A DNA stretch of 64,000 nt from Actinostola sp. cb2023 (Eukaryota > Cnidaria > Anthozoa > Actiniaria > Actinostolidae). A program made the position numbers and the translations under genes. The DNA is taken from assembly GCA_033675265.1 (NCBI GenBank), contig JAUJYZ010000495.1, positions 186,001 to 250,000 of the forward strand, in the 5' to 3' direction. Of the stretch, positions 10,981 through 22,911 are shown one piece after another. The notes below the pieces were generated by a model. That model was given only the letters and a program-made list of their open reading frames with translations, had not been told where the DNA came from and made no database searches. Each line of letters begins with the position of its first letter. The first letter of the stretch is position 1.

Positions 10981-12197
10981 GTCTCCCTAAGTCTCCATGT
11001 TTTAGTCTGCTACGGCCAGTTCAATCTGCAGGTAAAATCGCTAACTTCAGCTACATGACGTGTTTGATTTCTTCCCATTTCTTCGTGATTTGACTAAAAC
11101 TTTTTAAGTACTAGTTTTAATTATCAGTTCGTAAGTCTGATTTTAAAATTAAATCCTACTTTATATTGCAACAGTCCACATGTATACATGTAGCAGAGGT
11201 GGTAAAACCCCTATTAAAAGACTATTTGTGCCATGTTCACCAAAAAAGCCTGTAAAGAGGTCTTTGAGGCAAGAGTTTAGTAAGTCACCACAAAAGGTAG
11301 GATATTTTTTTGTAAATCCTAAAGTGTTTTAGTGTGTTTTAATGTACTTTAACATCTGTTATTTATGTGTGAATATTTTTCAAATCAACAATTATCGGTG
11401 AGGCTGAGTATTTTATAATTATATAGATCATAGACCTGCAAGATAGGCTTATTGTTTCTTCTTGTCATATTTAGGCAACTCATGATGATCAAGAGATCAA
11501 ATCTCCCAAAACAACAAGACCCAGGATTCCATGGACCTGGAAAGAAGAAGGCTCACTTGTACAGTACCTATGTTTATATGAGGAAAGGTGGGTCTTAATT
11601 ATTAATATCAATATCGATATATATTATATTTAGGTATACATTTGTATATATTTTATGTTATACCAGTAGTTTCATTATGTACTTTTATACACGACCCCAC
11701 AAGCTGCATAGCTAATTAACTATTATTATTATTATTTATTATTTATCCTGTTTCGAATAAAAGCTTACATTGAATTACATTACATTACAAAGGTCATCAC
11801 ATAGTACAACAGTCTGGCCAAGCATGCATGGAACAGATCCATACTGGAAGGAGGCAGCAGAATTTATTAAAACAGTTGCAAAAACAAAACATCTAAGAAC
11901 TGGTAAGACCATATCTATAATATATAATTACCGGTAGTGCAAGGTAATATTTGCTAAGCATTATAAATTAAGGCAAGTATTTGTGAAATCAAATATGTAC
12001 TGATCCCCACTTGGTTAAATGCTTTTGGGGTGGGGTGTATGTTTTTCTGAAAATACATCAATTGAAAATTATGTTTTAAATTTTGTTCAATAGGTTCAAT
12101 GGTTAGACAAAGAGTGGTTAATCATCTACGTCAAAAATTTTCAACATTAGAACTGGCAGAGGAGAATTATGGGTTGTCTGTTGATGGCCACAGTTAG
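10981..12197 (+). CDS. Spliced gene with Myb/SANT-like DNA-binding domain
   Basis: Five exons can be chained in phase: 10981-11031, 11175-11296, 11475-11587, 11793-11902 and 12094-12197. All junctions have GT/AG ends. The first exon or exons upstream were not found. Exon three starts the domain with IPWTWKEEGSLVQYLC. Exon four adds WPSMHGTDPYWKEAAEF, and exon five gives RQRVVNHLR before TAG at 12195. The spaced Trp residues and E-rich first helix fit a Myb/SANT-type domain, found in host transcription factors and as the accessory protein of PIF/Harbinger transposons. The N-terminal exon is rich in Lys, Pro and Ser. The gene runs convergent to the HIRAN-like gene. Confidence 0.6.
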
Positions 12198-12286
12198 TTA
12201 GGTACTCAAATTGCTGTTAATTGTTACATATTTGTAATAATAATATTTTAATGTTTTGTATTGTTTATTTATTTTGTCTGTTCATT

Positions 12287-12589
12287 AGGGAATTTTCTAA
12301 GAGAATGGACGATTCTTTACCCTTCTATTATTGGACAGTGAATGAGAGGTTTAGAGTAGGAGATGATTGCCCCTCTTTTGACGACTGCCCAGAAGTGGAT
12401 GAAGATGTAAATCCCAGTCATCACCCTCTCAGACTACACAGACTACGGCTAAATCAAAGGGAAGATGGTTCCATTTTTGTGCCTGGCAGAGCCTTCCTCC
12501 CTGCAAGACACAGGGGTTCCATAAGGCAACGCTTGCACTGCCCTGTTATGGGTCAACCTCCAGTCCCTAACCACATGCGACTGAATTGA
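12287..12589 (+). CDS. Possible terminal exon of unknown protein
   Basis: An open frame follows an AG acceptor near 12288 and ends at TGA 12589. It is rich in acidic residues at first (FDDCPEVDEDV), then Arg/His/Pro-rich, with FVPGRAFLPARHRG. It may be an alternative last exon of the Myb/SANT-like gene, because the preceding exon ends at a stop only 90 bases upstream. No family is recognised. Confidence 0.35.
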   Translation, partial: REFSKRMDDSLPFYYWTVNERFRVGDDCPSFDDCPEVDEDVNPSHHPLRLHRLRLNQREDGSIFVPGRAFLPARHRGSIRQRLHCPVMGQPPVPNHMRLN

Positions 12590-12827
12590 CCCTTTGTACC
12601 CCATGTAACAGCCAGGCTTTCTGTCTACAATACTGAAACATGATCACCAATGTGTGAGAATTTTTAATTATAATTCTCGTGTAGGATCAATAACTTTTTT
12701 TCAATGTAAAAAAACAACATCAAAACAAGGCTGGTCAGAACTTTTTGGAAATATACATTTCTGATGAGCATTTTAGAGTGATGGCACACAAACATAATAG
12801 TCAGTGACTAGTCAAATCAAAACAAAA

Positions 12828-13001
12828 TAGAGTGATTGCAATAAACCCATGAAATAAAAATTAGATGTTAGTGTGTATAAATAGTCTAATAGACACAATA
12901 ATAAATTGTAATTAATAAAGAAAACAAATGGAAATAAAGTCTACTAGCTAGTGTCTATTAGTCTACTAACTATTTCACAGGTTTTAATTGCAATCACTCT
13001 A
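12828..13001. mobile_element. MITE, TAGAGTG family, copy 3
   Basis: TAGAGTGATTGCAATAAACC at 12828 and its near reverse complement ending CACTCTA at 13001. The inner blocks are ATGAAATA and TATTTCAC. Outside it, TTTTAGAGTGATGGCAC near 12772 and GTGCCATCACT near 13087 form a second inverted pair, suggesting one MITE nested in another of the same family. Confidence 0.75.
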
Positions 13002-13135
13002 TAACAATGAAATTATAGTATCTAATAATATCTACAAAATTAATGTACCGGTACATGTACTTGGCTAATATCTGTTAATTTAAAAGTGCCATCACTCAAG
13101 CACCAATGTGTAATGTGTTCTAAGAAGTTTTTAGT

Positions 13136-13163
13136 GGGGGGGGGGGGGGGGGGGGGGGGGGGG
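13136..13163 (+). repeat. Poly-G run of 28 bases
   Basis: An uninterrupted run of G lies between the two convergent genes. It could form a G-quadruplex and is a likely place for assembly length error. Confidence 0.9.
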
Positions 13164-13249
13164 AGGTTCAGTGGGGATTCTCCCATAATCTGTAGGTGGG
13201 ATAGTCCACTGGGATAAACTGGGATAATAATGATGCGATTCTTTTTGAA

Positions 13250-14474
13250 TTAGAAAAGACAGTTGTATGAATATTCCTTTTCATCTTTTGGCCATTTCCC
13301 TTGTTTTGTCACAATGACTGTTGGGATATATCTAAATCCATCCACATAATAGTTATAACAATAATCAATACTTTTGTATCTTATTATTTGGAGCTTCTTG
13401 TCTTGCATTGCAACAGTGACTTTTGGGACTTTCCTACCAGGGATGTATCCAACAGGTTTCCAAGTACTGTCTATTTTTGCTTGGACAACAATTCCATTTT
13501 CATCTTTTAAATTGGTTGGTTCTGGATTCAATTTCAGCTCAACAAGTTCCTTTCTAATTAACTTTTGTTTACAAATTCTTAGGGAATCCTGAAAGTGTTT
13601 GTGAAATGTACAGCCTTTAAGTTTGATAAATTCTGTGAATAGATCATCTGCTTCTCTCTTTTCTTCCTGTTCTTCTGATTGTGTACTTTCACTTTCTGAT
13701 TCACTTGATGTCTCAACTAAATTATTGCATTCCTGTTGGTTCTTGGATGGGTGTAGGGTGTCAGAATTTTGATTAACAGCTACAATGACATTCTTTGTTT
13801 TCGGAGGTAATAAACAGTTACAATGAAGAAGAAACTCTGTTTCTAATCTTGGAAACTCCGGGATGTCGTCTTTATCTGAATTCAAACTGCGTGGTACGAA
13901 CGAAGTTGATATTGTAGACTGATTCTCGAGAAGTTCAAATTTACATATCAAGACAACACTCTTGCTTTCTTCAACCTACAATAGGTAGGTAAATTTATTT
14001 ATACTCAAAATATATAATATGAGCCATAGGATCGTACAGAATATATTCGAGATACTATAAAACTACTAAGCAGTAAGCTTATAAGATAAAATATTGTTTT
14101 GATATTTGAGAACCTAGAGCAGCCTAGGCTAGAAATTGACATGTAATTGACATGTACATGTACGATGACAAACAACAAACTAAACAAGAAATAGGTTGAA
14201 TAATAATTACCTCGATCATGGAGCTAGATAAAACTTTTATTACCACTGGAAATTGTTTTCGCTCTACCAAATCCAAATTGTCATCGTACAGAAAGAGAGC
14301 TCGTCGTCTTTCACTCAAATTGGTCGGGAAACTGAGGTGGCCCGTGACTGTTAACAGCTTTAGAGACGCAATTCCACAGAAGTTGAAATCTAATCGATTT
14401 TGAATGTCAATACAATGAAGGTAAAGAACATTTGAAGTGGCAAATAGTTCGCAATTGACCTCTAAAATTTCCAT
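13250..14474 (-). CDS. Two-exon gene with HIRAN-like domain
   Basis: Exon 1 runs from ATG at 14474 to 14211, and exon 2 from 13975 to the stop at 13250. The intron 13976-14210 has GTAATT at its start and TGTAG at its end, and the phase is kept. The product is about 330 residues. The middle is rich in Ser/Glu (ETSSESESES). Near the C-terminus, LNPEPTNLKDENGIVV followed by WKPVGYIPGRKV fits the HIRAN pattern of a Pro/Asn-Asp-Asn core and GYIP, a domain that binds DNA 3' ends in HLTF and also occurs alone. The final part (about 60 residues, with KQGKWPKDEKEYSYNCLF) is unknown. A longer reading to 14681 is possible, but the frame then runs through a hairpin and the 33-bp repeat. Confidence 0.6.
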
Positions 14475-14559
14475 GTCGATGTCTACCGTGTTGCTCCGTT
14501 CAGGTTGGCTGCTAGGAAAAGTGGATAAATCACGTGACTTGTTTTGATAATATAGTCGC

Positions 14560-14592
14560 GCGAGGCGCGCAAAGCATGCTAGGTTAACTTCC
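14560..14592 (-). repeat. 33-bp sequence, right copy of the inverted pair
   Basis: Exact reverse complement of 10591-10623, 33 of 33 bases. It lies about 85 bases upstream of the likely start codon of the HIRAN-like gene, so it could be in its promoter or 5' UTR. Confidence 0.8.
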
Positions 14593-14644
14593 AGGCTCGC
14601 TCGCGCGGCAGCAATTACGCGGGGACTACAATATATGCCTCCTC

Positions 14645-14670
14645 GGGTTTCGGCCTCTGGGCCGAAACCC
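14645..14670. repeat. 11-bp perfect hairpin with TCTG loop
   Basis: GGGTTTCGGCC and GGCCGAAACCC pair perfectly around TCTG. It sits just outside the 33-bp repeat. Its function is unknown; it could be a foldback remnant or a structured 5' end. Confidence 0.7.
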
Positions 14671-16163
14671 TGCGGGGGCAATTAATTTGTTAATTTATGC
14701 ACGCTATTGTGAGCGGACGTCTTTGGAAGCAATAACAACCAGAAATTCCAAGCATTGCGTGAATATAGTGTGACGTTGCTTCCCTGGGAAGTTTTCCCCT
14801 TCTAGTGGATCGCTTGGTGTTCAGGGATCATTTCATAACATAAGCAATAGCGTAACTGATCTCAGAATGGAAAGTTATGGTCTTAAAGTGAAGCTCTAGC
14901 TGACTCATCTAGCGCCGAGCTCAGAACTTTGCCGTCAGTTTGAAGTTATATTGGTTGGCCTGTTCCGAAATGCTAAAGTATTTGGAAATGTTGGAATGAA
15001 GTCAAGCATGGGTAAAAATGGGAAATATGAGCGATTTAGGAAGAAGGTAAGGTATTTTCAACTTCATATGGATAAGATATTGCACCTAATTAAAATTTGT
15101 ATATCGTCTAACATGCACCAACTGAAATTGTCGTAACTTTTGAAATATCCAAAACGTACACAGGTTTTTACAGATTTGTGTAAATGAAATGATGTTCAAT
15201 CCGACTGTGTCGATGAGAGAGTCCAGCGAGGTCCCACTTTTTGCAAAATAATCGAGTAAAGTTGGGTAATTTTGAGCCGCCGTTCAGTTAGATCTTAGTG
15301 GGGTTAATTGCCAACAAATTTTCTCACAAACGGCTGAACCAATTGAATAACGCTCTACCTCTAGACAAACTAAATACATTTATCTACAACATGATATAAA
15401 AAGTTTCGCGGGATAATGCGAGACGAAGTTTGTACAGCGCCGTAAAGAAGTGCACAATTTCATGCAAATTTGACCTCTTGACCAGCTCTCAGACGGAATC
15501 ATTTCAAAAAATAAAATTAAAATATTTTGAAGGAAACCAAATCCGTTTTAGTAATAACCTTAATATAGTCTTTCATTAGCTAGAGTTTGGGAGAGATTTT
15601 TTTTTTTATTTTTTTTTTTTAGTTTAAGTGTTGCTGAAGCTGGCCCAATTACACACCACCTCAGTAATAAATGTGGAGTTACACAAGAGGCTCATGAAAG
15701 CTTATCCAACTTTGTCACTAGTCATGGTATGAGGAGAGTGGACACTTTGGACAAAATGGATATATGTTCACTGAAAGCATCCCTCAGTGAAAATAAACCT
15801 CCATCATACCAGATAATAGGGGACAATGTTGATTTGTACATCAAAACAAAACACATGGCCAGTGACAAACAAAATAAAAGCATCCATTGGTTTGGATTGA
15901 ATGCTGTTCAAGACAGGGTGTATCTGACAGAGTGCTCGAACAGTGCTGAAAGGACATCTGCTTTAGATATTGAAAATTCTGATTTCCTGCCATCGTCTGA
16001 AGATAATAGCAGATTACTTAATGTTTCATTCCTCTGGTTGCACGTGTTTTAGCTGACAAGGTACCGGTGTTTGAAACATTCAAAAAGGTTGTTTTCCGAC
16101 ACATCCCACATAAATATTCACACCAGATGAAGAAGAAGTCTGTTCAGGTTAGAAACTTTACCT

Positions 16164-16274
16164 GGGCCCGCGGTTGTTCGAAAGCCAATTAGGGCTAATC
16201 CTGGATTAGCGTCAATAGTTTTCTTAAGATTTAATCCTGGATTTACGCTAATCGCTTTTCGAACAACCGGTCCC
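16164..16274. mobile_element. MITE in a DUF6589 intron
   Basis: GGGCCCGCGGTTGTTCGAAA at the left pairs with TTTTCGAACAACCGGTCCC at the right, with a few mismatches. The inner part has two diverged ATTAATCCTGGATT-like repeats. It is 111 bp long and non-coding. Confidence 0.65.
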
Positions 16275-16779
16275 TGTAGTGCTATATAATTTAGAGGTTA
16301 ACGCACTCGAGCGAGTGGGTTATCTGGATTTAACTGCACGAGTTCACTAACAATGAACGATAAATTTAAATACTGCACAAGGCGTAGCCAAGTGCAGTAT
16401 GAGAAAATTTCAAGTTCATTCAGTAGTAAACGAGTGAAGGTAAACATTTTTAATGGATGCCATATTATTAATATTTTCACAAAATTAATATTAATTTTCA
16501 GTTGTACATATCTAAAAGGAGCAGAACAAGTTAGTATTGAAAATTTATTTTTTATTTTTTGAAAATGTTTTTAGGTCCCTTTAGGACTCATCTTCAAAAA
16601 TGAAAATCTTAATGATGAAATGATAGAGATTCTTGAACACATACATACAGAGTAGGTACCGCTGACTGTCGAAGAGGTCGGACGTGTTTCTGCTCTCTCT
16701 TCAAATTTATCTTTTTCTCTTAACCTTTCGGTTGCTTTGTGGTATACCACAGACACATAATGTAACATAACATCGGGCA

Positions 16780-17613
16780 ATGGCAGAAAACGAAGAAAAA
16801 GCTAAAGACAGAAAAAGAAGAAGGCGAAGCAAAGGCTCACAAACTCAAACGGACGAAGATGACGCTCCGCCGCCATGCTGCTGCAGTGAGACACTTAATA
16901 TGATCAACGAGAAGCTCGACGTAGCTCTAGCCGCCGTCAAAGAAATACAAACGTTAAAGGAACAAGTAAGCGAACTACAAACTAAGAACAACCACTTTGA
17001 GGAAAGTTTAAAGTTTGCATATGACGAAATCCAAGATCTGAAGAGCAACGTAGCAGACTTAAGAGAGACTACTTCTATACAACAGCAAGATATATTTGCT
17101 CTAATTGATGATCTAGGGGCAGAGAAAGCAAGAGGAGTAAAACTAGAAAGCCACTCCAGAAGAAACAATCTTCGTTTCTTCAATATTGCAGAACAAGCCA
17201 ACGAAAGCTACCAGGACGCTGAACAAGCCCTAAGAAAGTTCTTAGAGAACGATCTAGGTGGTGGACATGACTTCGCAACAAACATATCCATAGAAAGGGT
17301 CCATAGAACAATAGCTGCCAAACCGCCCACTACCATGAAACCAAGACCAATAATAGCAAAATTCTCGTATTTCAAAGAAAAAGAACGGATCAGAATGATG
17401 GCCAAAAACCTTAAAGGTACAACGTTCGGCATTGCGGAGGACTACGCACCGGAGGTGCTCGAGGTAAGAAAAAAGCTTGTGCAGGTAATGAAGAAGGCTC
17501 ACACTGAAAGAAAGAAAGCGTTCATAAAATATGACCAGTTGTTCATCGAAGGAAACTTGTACAAGGGACCTGAGGCATACAAACCATATGCATTTAGTAA
17601 AAGAATCAATTGA
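16780..17613 (+). CDS. LINE ORF1 protein (L1 ORF1p-like)
   Basis: An intact frame of 277 codons. ORF1p of L1 elements is a nucleic-acid chaperone that trimerises and coats the RNA. The N-terminus is basic (DRKRRRRSKGSQTQTDED). Residues about 40-115 are heptad-rich with Leu and Glu, fitting a coiled coil. From about residue 127, SRRNNLRFFNI begins an RRM-like fold, and the C-terminal third fits the ORF1p C-terminal domain (EDYAPEVLEVRKKL, then KAFIKYDQLFIEG). The ATG is the first in the frame after the 5' UTR. It is the only LINE gene still intact here. Confidence 0.8.
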   Translation: MAENEEKAKDRKRRRRSKGSQTQTDEDDAPPPCCCSETLNMINEKLDVALAAVKEIQTLKEQVSELQTKNNHFEESLKFAYDEIQDLKSNVADLRETTSIQQQDIFALIDDLGAEKARGVKLESHSRRNNLRFFNIAEQANESYQDAEQALRKFLENDLGGGHDFATNISIERVHRTIAAKPPTTMKPRPIIAKFSYFKEKERIRMMAKNLKGTTFGIAEDYAPEVLEVRKKLVQVMKKAHTERKKAFIKYDQLFIEGNLYKGPEAYKPYAFSKRIN

Positions 17614-17991
17614 TAAATGAACTAACAGACTGTAATTAAGTTTCGCCTTTCTTCTTTTGTGATTTTGTTTATCTCTGCCTATTCCCAAACTAAAATTCTA
17701 TATCTAAGTTAATGCAAAACAATTTTCACTTCTATATCTTCGACTCTAGAAACAGTCAACATATTCTAATTTATTTTTCACTCATCTTTATTGCCCAACC
17801 AGGCATAAACAAAAAACAGTCAACCAACTTCTTTGCATTTCTAGCATTGTATTATCCTCCTAATTTTTCCAGCAATTATGTCTTTATCTCGGTTTGCAGC
17901 TTTGCTCTAAATTTGCATTTAAATAAAAAAGGACCCTTCAAAACAAAAAACGTTTTCACATAACCACGATCAAAAGTTCAATTCTTTTCAA

Positions 17992-20900
17992 ATAAAATGT
18001 CTTTCTTTAAATGTACGAGGTTTAAACAAAAGAACTAAAAGAAAGAAAATATTTATGTGGTTGCGTAAACAAAACGTACAATTAATTTTTCTTCAAGAAA
18101 CATACAGTTCAAAAACAGAAGAACAAATGTGGGCAAATGAGTGGGGCGGACAAGCATTCTTTAGTCATGGAACTAAACATAGTAAAGGAGTGATGACTCT
18201 TGTTCATCACTCGTGTGATATCAATGTCAAAAATTCTATAACGAACAACAATGGGAGGTTTATTATCCTCGAAACAGAAATTGAATCAAGCCCTTTTATA
18301 TTTGTTAACGTCTATAGTCCAAATAATTTAACAAAAAAAAACACTTTTTTGATGATATACATAGCTGTCTAGAAAACTATGTTGGAGAAAACATAGTAAT
18401 TGGTGGAGATTTCAACTGCGCTCTAACTCGTTTAGACAAGGAAGGAGGAGCACCCATTGAACAGAAACAACCCCTTATAAACAAAATTAATAGTATCATG
18501 AAAGAAGCCCAATTAATCGATATTTGGAGAGAATTAAACACAAACAAAAAGCAATTTACATGGAGAGAAAAAGCAAAAAATATCCACTGCAGACTGGATT
18601 ATTTCTTAATGTCGAAGCATCTTAAAAAATATACCGAGAACTGTTACATTACTTACGCTCCAGAATGTGATCATTCCGCCATTGTATTCCAACTGCAAAC
18701 ATCTCATTTCAAACATAAAAGAGGCCCAGGTTTCTGGAAGTTCAATAACTCTCTACTCACTGACAAACCCTTTACCGATGAACTCCGAAAAAACATAGAA
18801 ATATGGAAAAAAAGTTACAGCGATTTAGAAGATAAACGTTTAGCGTGGGACCTTATAAAAATGGAGATTCGCAATTTCTCCAGATACTTCTCAATAAAAA
18901 AGGCAAAAACCAAGCAAAACTTAGAAAAAACATATTCTGAACAAATAAATAAAATAATGACAAACTTACCTACGATTAAAGATCAAGATGAGAAAGAATT
19001 GGCAGAATATGAATTAACCAAAATCAAAGGAAAGCTAAATGAAATTCTTGACGAAAAAACAAAAGGTGCAATACTCAGAAGTAAAACACGCTGGTACGAA
19101 CTAGGTGAAAAGAACACCAAATATTTTTATGGCCTAGAAAAAAAAAAAATGCGACAAGAAAACACATTACCAAACTACAAACTTCAGATAATAAAACTTT
19201 AGAAAAACCAGAGGAAATTTTAAGTGAACAGAAACGCTTTTATGAACAACTGTACCAAACTTCCAGACCGAATCCCGACGAAAATTTAAAGAAGGAATTT
19301 CTCACTCCAACAAATTTAATACAATTAAACGAAAATCAAATGCTTTCCTGCGAAGGGATGTTGTCTAAAAAAGAATGTTTCAAAGCACTAAGTGGTTTTT
19401 CAAATAACAAAACACCAGGAACAGATGGTCTATCCGCCGAATTTTGCCGTTTTTGCTGGAAAGAAGTTAGTGAATGTATGATTGACAGTTTCAACTACAG
19501 TTTCATGAAAGAAGAAATGAGCATTAGTCAAAAACGAGGTGTCATCAGTTTAATTCCAAAGAAAAAAAAGAACCCTCTTTTCCTTGAAAATTGGCGCCCA
19601 ATTTCTCTGCTCAATGTAGACTATAAAATAGCTACAAAATCGATATCTACTAGAATAGATAAAGTATTGCCGTTAATAATAAATTCAAATCAAACTGGTT
19701 ATGTAAAAACAAGGTATATCGGTGAAAATATTAGATTAATCTCCGACATCATGGAGCACACTCTACAACAAAACATGCCTGGAGCTACAATCTTTATAGA
19801 TTTCAAAAAAGCCTTTGACTCTTTAGAATGGAACTTCATGTTCGATGTTCTTAAAACCTTTAACTTCGGTCCCACTCTAACTTCTTGGATTAAGACTTTC
19901 TACAAAAATATTTCTAGCTGCGTAATAAACAACGGATTTGCATCAAACTTTTTCACTCTACATAGAGGTGTTCGACAAGGTTGCCCTTTATCTGGACCGC
20001 TTTTTGTTCTCTCTGTAGAGATGATTGCATACGCTATCAATAATAACCCACACATAAAAGGCATCTGTATCGATCAAAATGAAATAAAATTAACCCAGTA
20101 CGCGCTGACGATACAACATGTTTTGTTCAAGATGAAAACTCCATTCAAAATATTCTCACTGTGTTGGATAATTTCAAAAAAGTCTCAGGCCTAGAACCTA
20201 ATCTCAACAAAACTGAAGCGATGTGGATTGGTTCCACAAAAGGAAGCTCAGCCCAACCTTTCGGACTGAAATGGACTTCAGAACCCATACTAGCACTAGG
20301 AATTTATTTCACTTATGATAAGCAAACAAGTGACCAACTAAACTTTTACAACAAGCTTAACCAATTAGATGACATACATTCTTCGTGGAAAAAAAGAAAG
20401 CTCTCATTGTATGGAAAAATCAACATCGTTAAAACCTTAGGATTGTCTAAACTTACCTTTAATGCTTCGGTGTTATGCATTCCAGAAAATTTTGCCGAAA
20501 AGGTAGATAAAGTTACATTGAAGTTTATTTGGGACAATAAACCCGCCAAAATAAAAAAGAGAACCATTATCGGCAACAAAAAGGAAGGGGGACTAAATAT
20601 GACATCGTTCGTACATATAGAAAAGGCCCTTAAACTTGCGTGGGTTAAACGCCTTCTGGACGAAAAACAATCCGAATGGAAAATGATCCCCCGAAGTTAT
20701 TTATCGAAATATGGAGGGTTGTTTCTGTTCTCGTGTGATTTTAACAAAAAAGAGCTCGTATTATCTAACTAACACACCAAATTTCTATAAATGTATTTTG
20801 TCCTACACTCAGAATTTTAACGCGCTAAATCTCCAAAAACAAAATATTTTGAATTCATTCATTTGGAACAACAAACATATTAAAGTTGGCAACGCATCAG

Positions 20901-21736
20901 TTTTCTATAAATCATGGTTTGATAAGGGCGTTAAATCTTTTGAAGATCTAATAGGACCCGGAAATAAGTTTATCAGTTTTTCTGAATTTACCAAAAAATA
21001 CAACATAAATACTAATTTTTTAACGTATGGCGGTATTGTTAATGCAGTTAGGAACAGAATAAAACAAAACAATTCGACCATAATACCAGAAAAACCACCT
21101 AATAATTTAACAAAAATGACAGTAAAAATAATAAGACAGTTCTTTTCCAAAATTGAGTTTGAGCACCCCACAAATGAACCTTTAATTCTTAATGAAGGTT
21201 TTACACAAAAAGATCTAAACGCAATATATTCACTGCCGTTTAGCGTAACAAAAGAAATAAAATTATCAGTTTTCCAGTTTAAAATCATACACAATATACT
21301 TCCCTTGAATGATTACCTAAAAAAAGTAGGTATTAAAAATGATGATTCCTGTCCTTTTTGCATAGATAAAGAACGTCACACTTGCAAACACTTTTTCTAT
21401 CTCTGTACGCATGCACGATATTTTTGGAACAAATTTCAAAGTTGGTGGTCATCACACATTGATGCTAAGTCACAACTGAAACTTGATCTCGGAACAATCC
21501 TATATGGTCATTTATCCAACTTCAAATACTCTCTGTTTTTAAACCATCTAATTCTGATTGCAAAACAACATATGTATAATAGTTTCATTAATGAACAGAA
21601 ATACACATTTCCATCATTTCTAAATCACGCAACCAACAAATATCAAATTGAAAAAAAAGAATTGCATTATCATCTAATACAAAACAATTATCAAACGTTT
21701 TTGAAAAAAAATGGGCACCTTTTACCAATTTCCTGA
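17992..21736 (+). pseudogene. LINE ORF2 (AP endonuclease plus reverse transcriptase), four frameshifts
   Basis: The endonuclease begins with LSLNVRGLNKRTKRK near 17998 and continues through LIFLQETY, GGDFNCALTRLD (18404) and DHSAIVF (18669). Reverse-transcriptase blocks are NWRPISLLNVDYKIA (19591), FIDFKKAFDSLEW (19793) and GVRQGCPLSGPLFVL (19966). A C-terminal zinc motif CPFC...C...H...C lies near 21350. Reading frames change near 18340 (an A/T homopolymer), 19170, 20105 and 20745. The third break falls inside the YADD catalytic motif, so the enzyme is dead. Clade is L1-like, perhaps Tx1. The start codon is unclear. Confidence 0.85.
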
Positions 21737-21945
21737 GCAAAACTGCATAATACCAAACCTTCACTTACTTGCTGTTTTTCCTCTCATTTTACACTATATC
21801 ATACCGTACCATACTATACTATACAATACTATATTACTACACTATACTATTATTATATACAAAATTGTATTTGTATTATTACAACCATTGTAGTAAAAAA
21901 TAACAAGAACATTTATTGTAACGATGTACTGATTATTACTAATAA

Positions 21946-21996
<51 letters not shown>

Positions 21997-22282
21997 ACAG
22001 AATATGTCCCAACCAGCACCACCACTACAGATAAAGGAGTTATGCATACTGAAGTTGTACAACCCATTCTTTTTGGTGGAGATCAGTTGACAGAGGAGAG
22101 GGGACGAAATGCTAAAGATGCAAGAGCAGATGGAGACATCTTATGAAAGACTTGAAGGCGTTCAAACCAAACATGAAGACTGGCATGGCATTCGTTTGAT
22201 TTACCAGGTAAATAAAAGTTTATCCCAACTTTCCAAATTCATCAGCCAACTATAGCTTTCGCTTAGCAAGGCAATATTCAAA

Positions 22283-22424
22283 TACAGTGGAACCTCTCCT
22301 TAGCGACACGGACAGATATTTAGATCCCGGCAAAATCATCACCATGCATACATTCTTTGTAAAAATATGCTCTGTATTTTGGACACCCCTTAATTGGTGT
22401 CCATGCTATAGAGGTTCCACTGTA
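22283..22424. mobile_element. Tc1/mariner-like MITE
   Basis: TACAGTGGAACCTCT at the left and AGAGGTTCCACTGTA at the right are exact inverted repeats, each bounded by TA. CAGTGGAACCTC ends are widespread among pogo/mariner-type MITEs. It is 142 bp long and lies in a DUF6589 intron. Confidence 0.75.
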
Positions 22425-22911
22425 CATGTAATTGAGTGCACATATAAACATCGCTTATGTTCTTCTAATATATCAGAATCATCAATATTAGCTTAGTATT
22501 GCATCCAACAAGGACTCATTATAATTTTCAGGACTATTTTGTGCATAAAACAGTTGTATTTTAGCAAGTCTAACATTTTCCATGTCATTAGACATTTGTA
22601 CAAATGTATACTACAACGCTGCAATTGAGTGTATATATAATAATTTATTAATGTGATTATATATAACATGCTCCTGCATGGGCTGTCTACATAGCCTGAT
22701 TTTGAGACAGCCAGCGGTCTTCCGCTACACTACACTCCCCCCATTGGAGTGTAGCGGATGATTGCTGACCATCTGTCCAACGGTGCATTTAAATGAGGTT
22801 GCAAAAAAATATATCAAAGTAATGTAAAAATGGTCTTTTGTGTTTACATACTGTGATATAAACACTGAGGGAGTTGTAGAGCATAAAACAAGAAAAACAC
22901 TTATGTTCCTG

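Larger units (their letters stand above)
16652..21990 (+). mobile_element. L1-type LINE retrotransposon, near full length, inactivated
   Basis: Both flanks carry the 11-bp direct repeat ATACATACAGA (16641-16651 and 21991-22001), a target-site duplication. The element has a 5' UTR of about 130 bases, ORF1, ORF2 with endonuclease and reverse transcriptase, a TA-rich 3' region and a 40-base poly-A tail (21951-21990). It interrupts a DUF6589 exon in the sense direction, so the insertion is younger than that gene. ORF2 has four frameshifts. Confidence 0.9.

Noticed and set aside
14645..14670. GC hairpin as a bacterial-type terminator
   Set aside because: The context is eukaryotic with spliced genes and there is no T tract following the stem.
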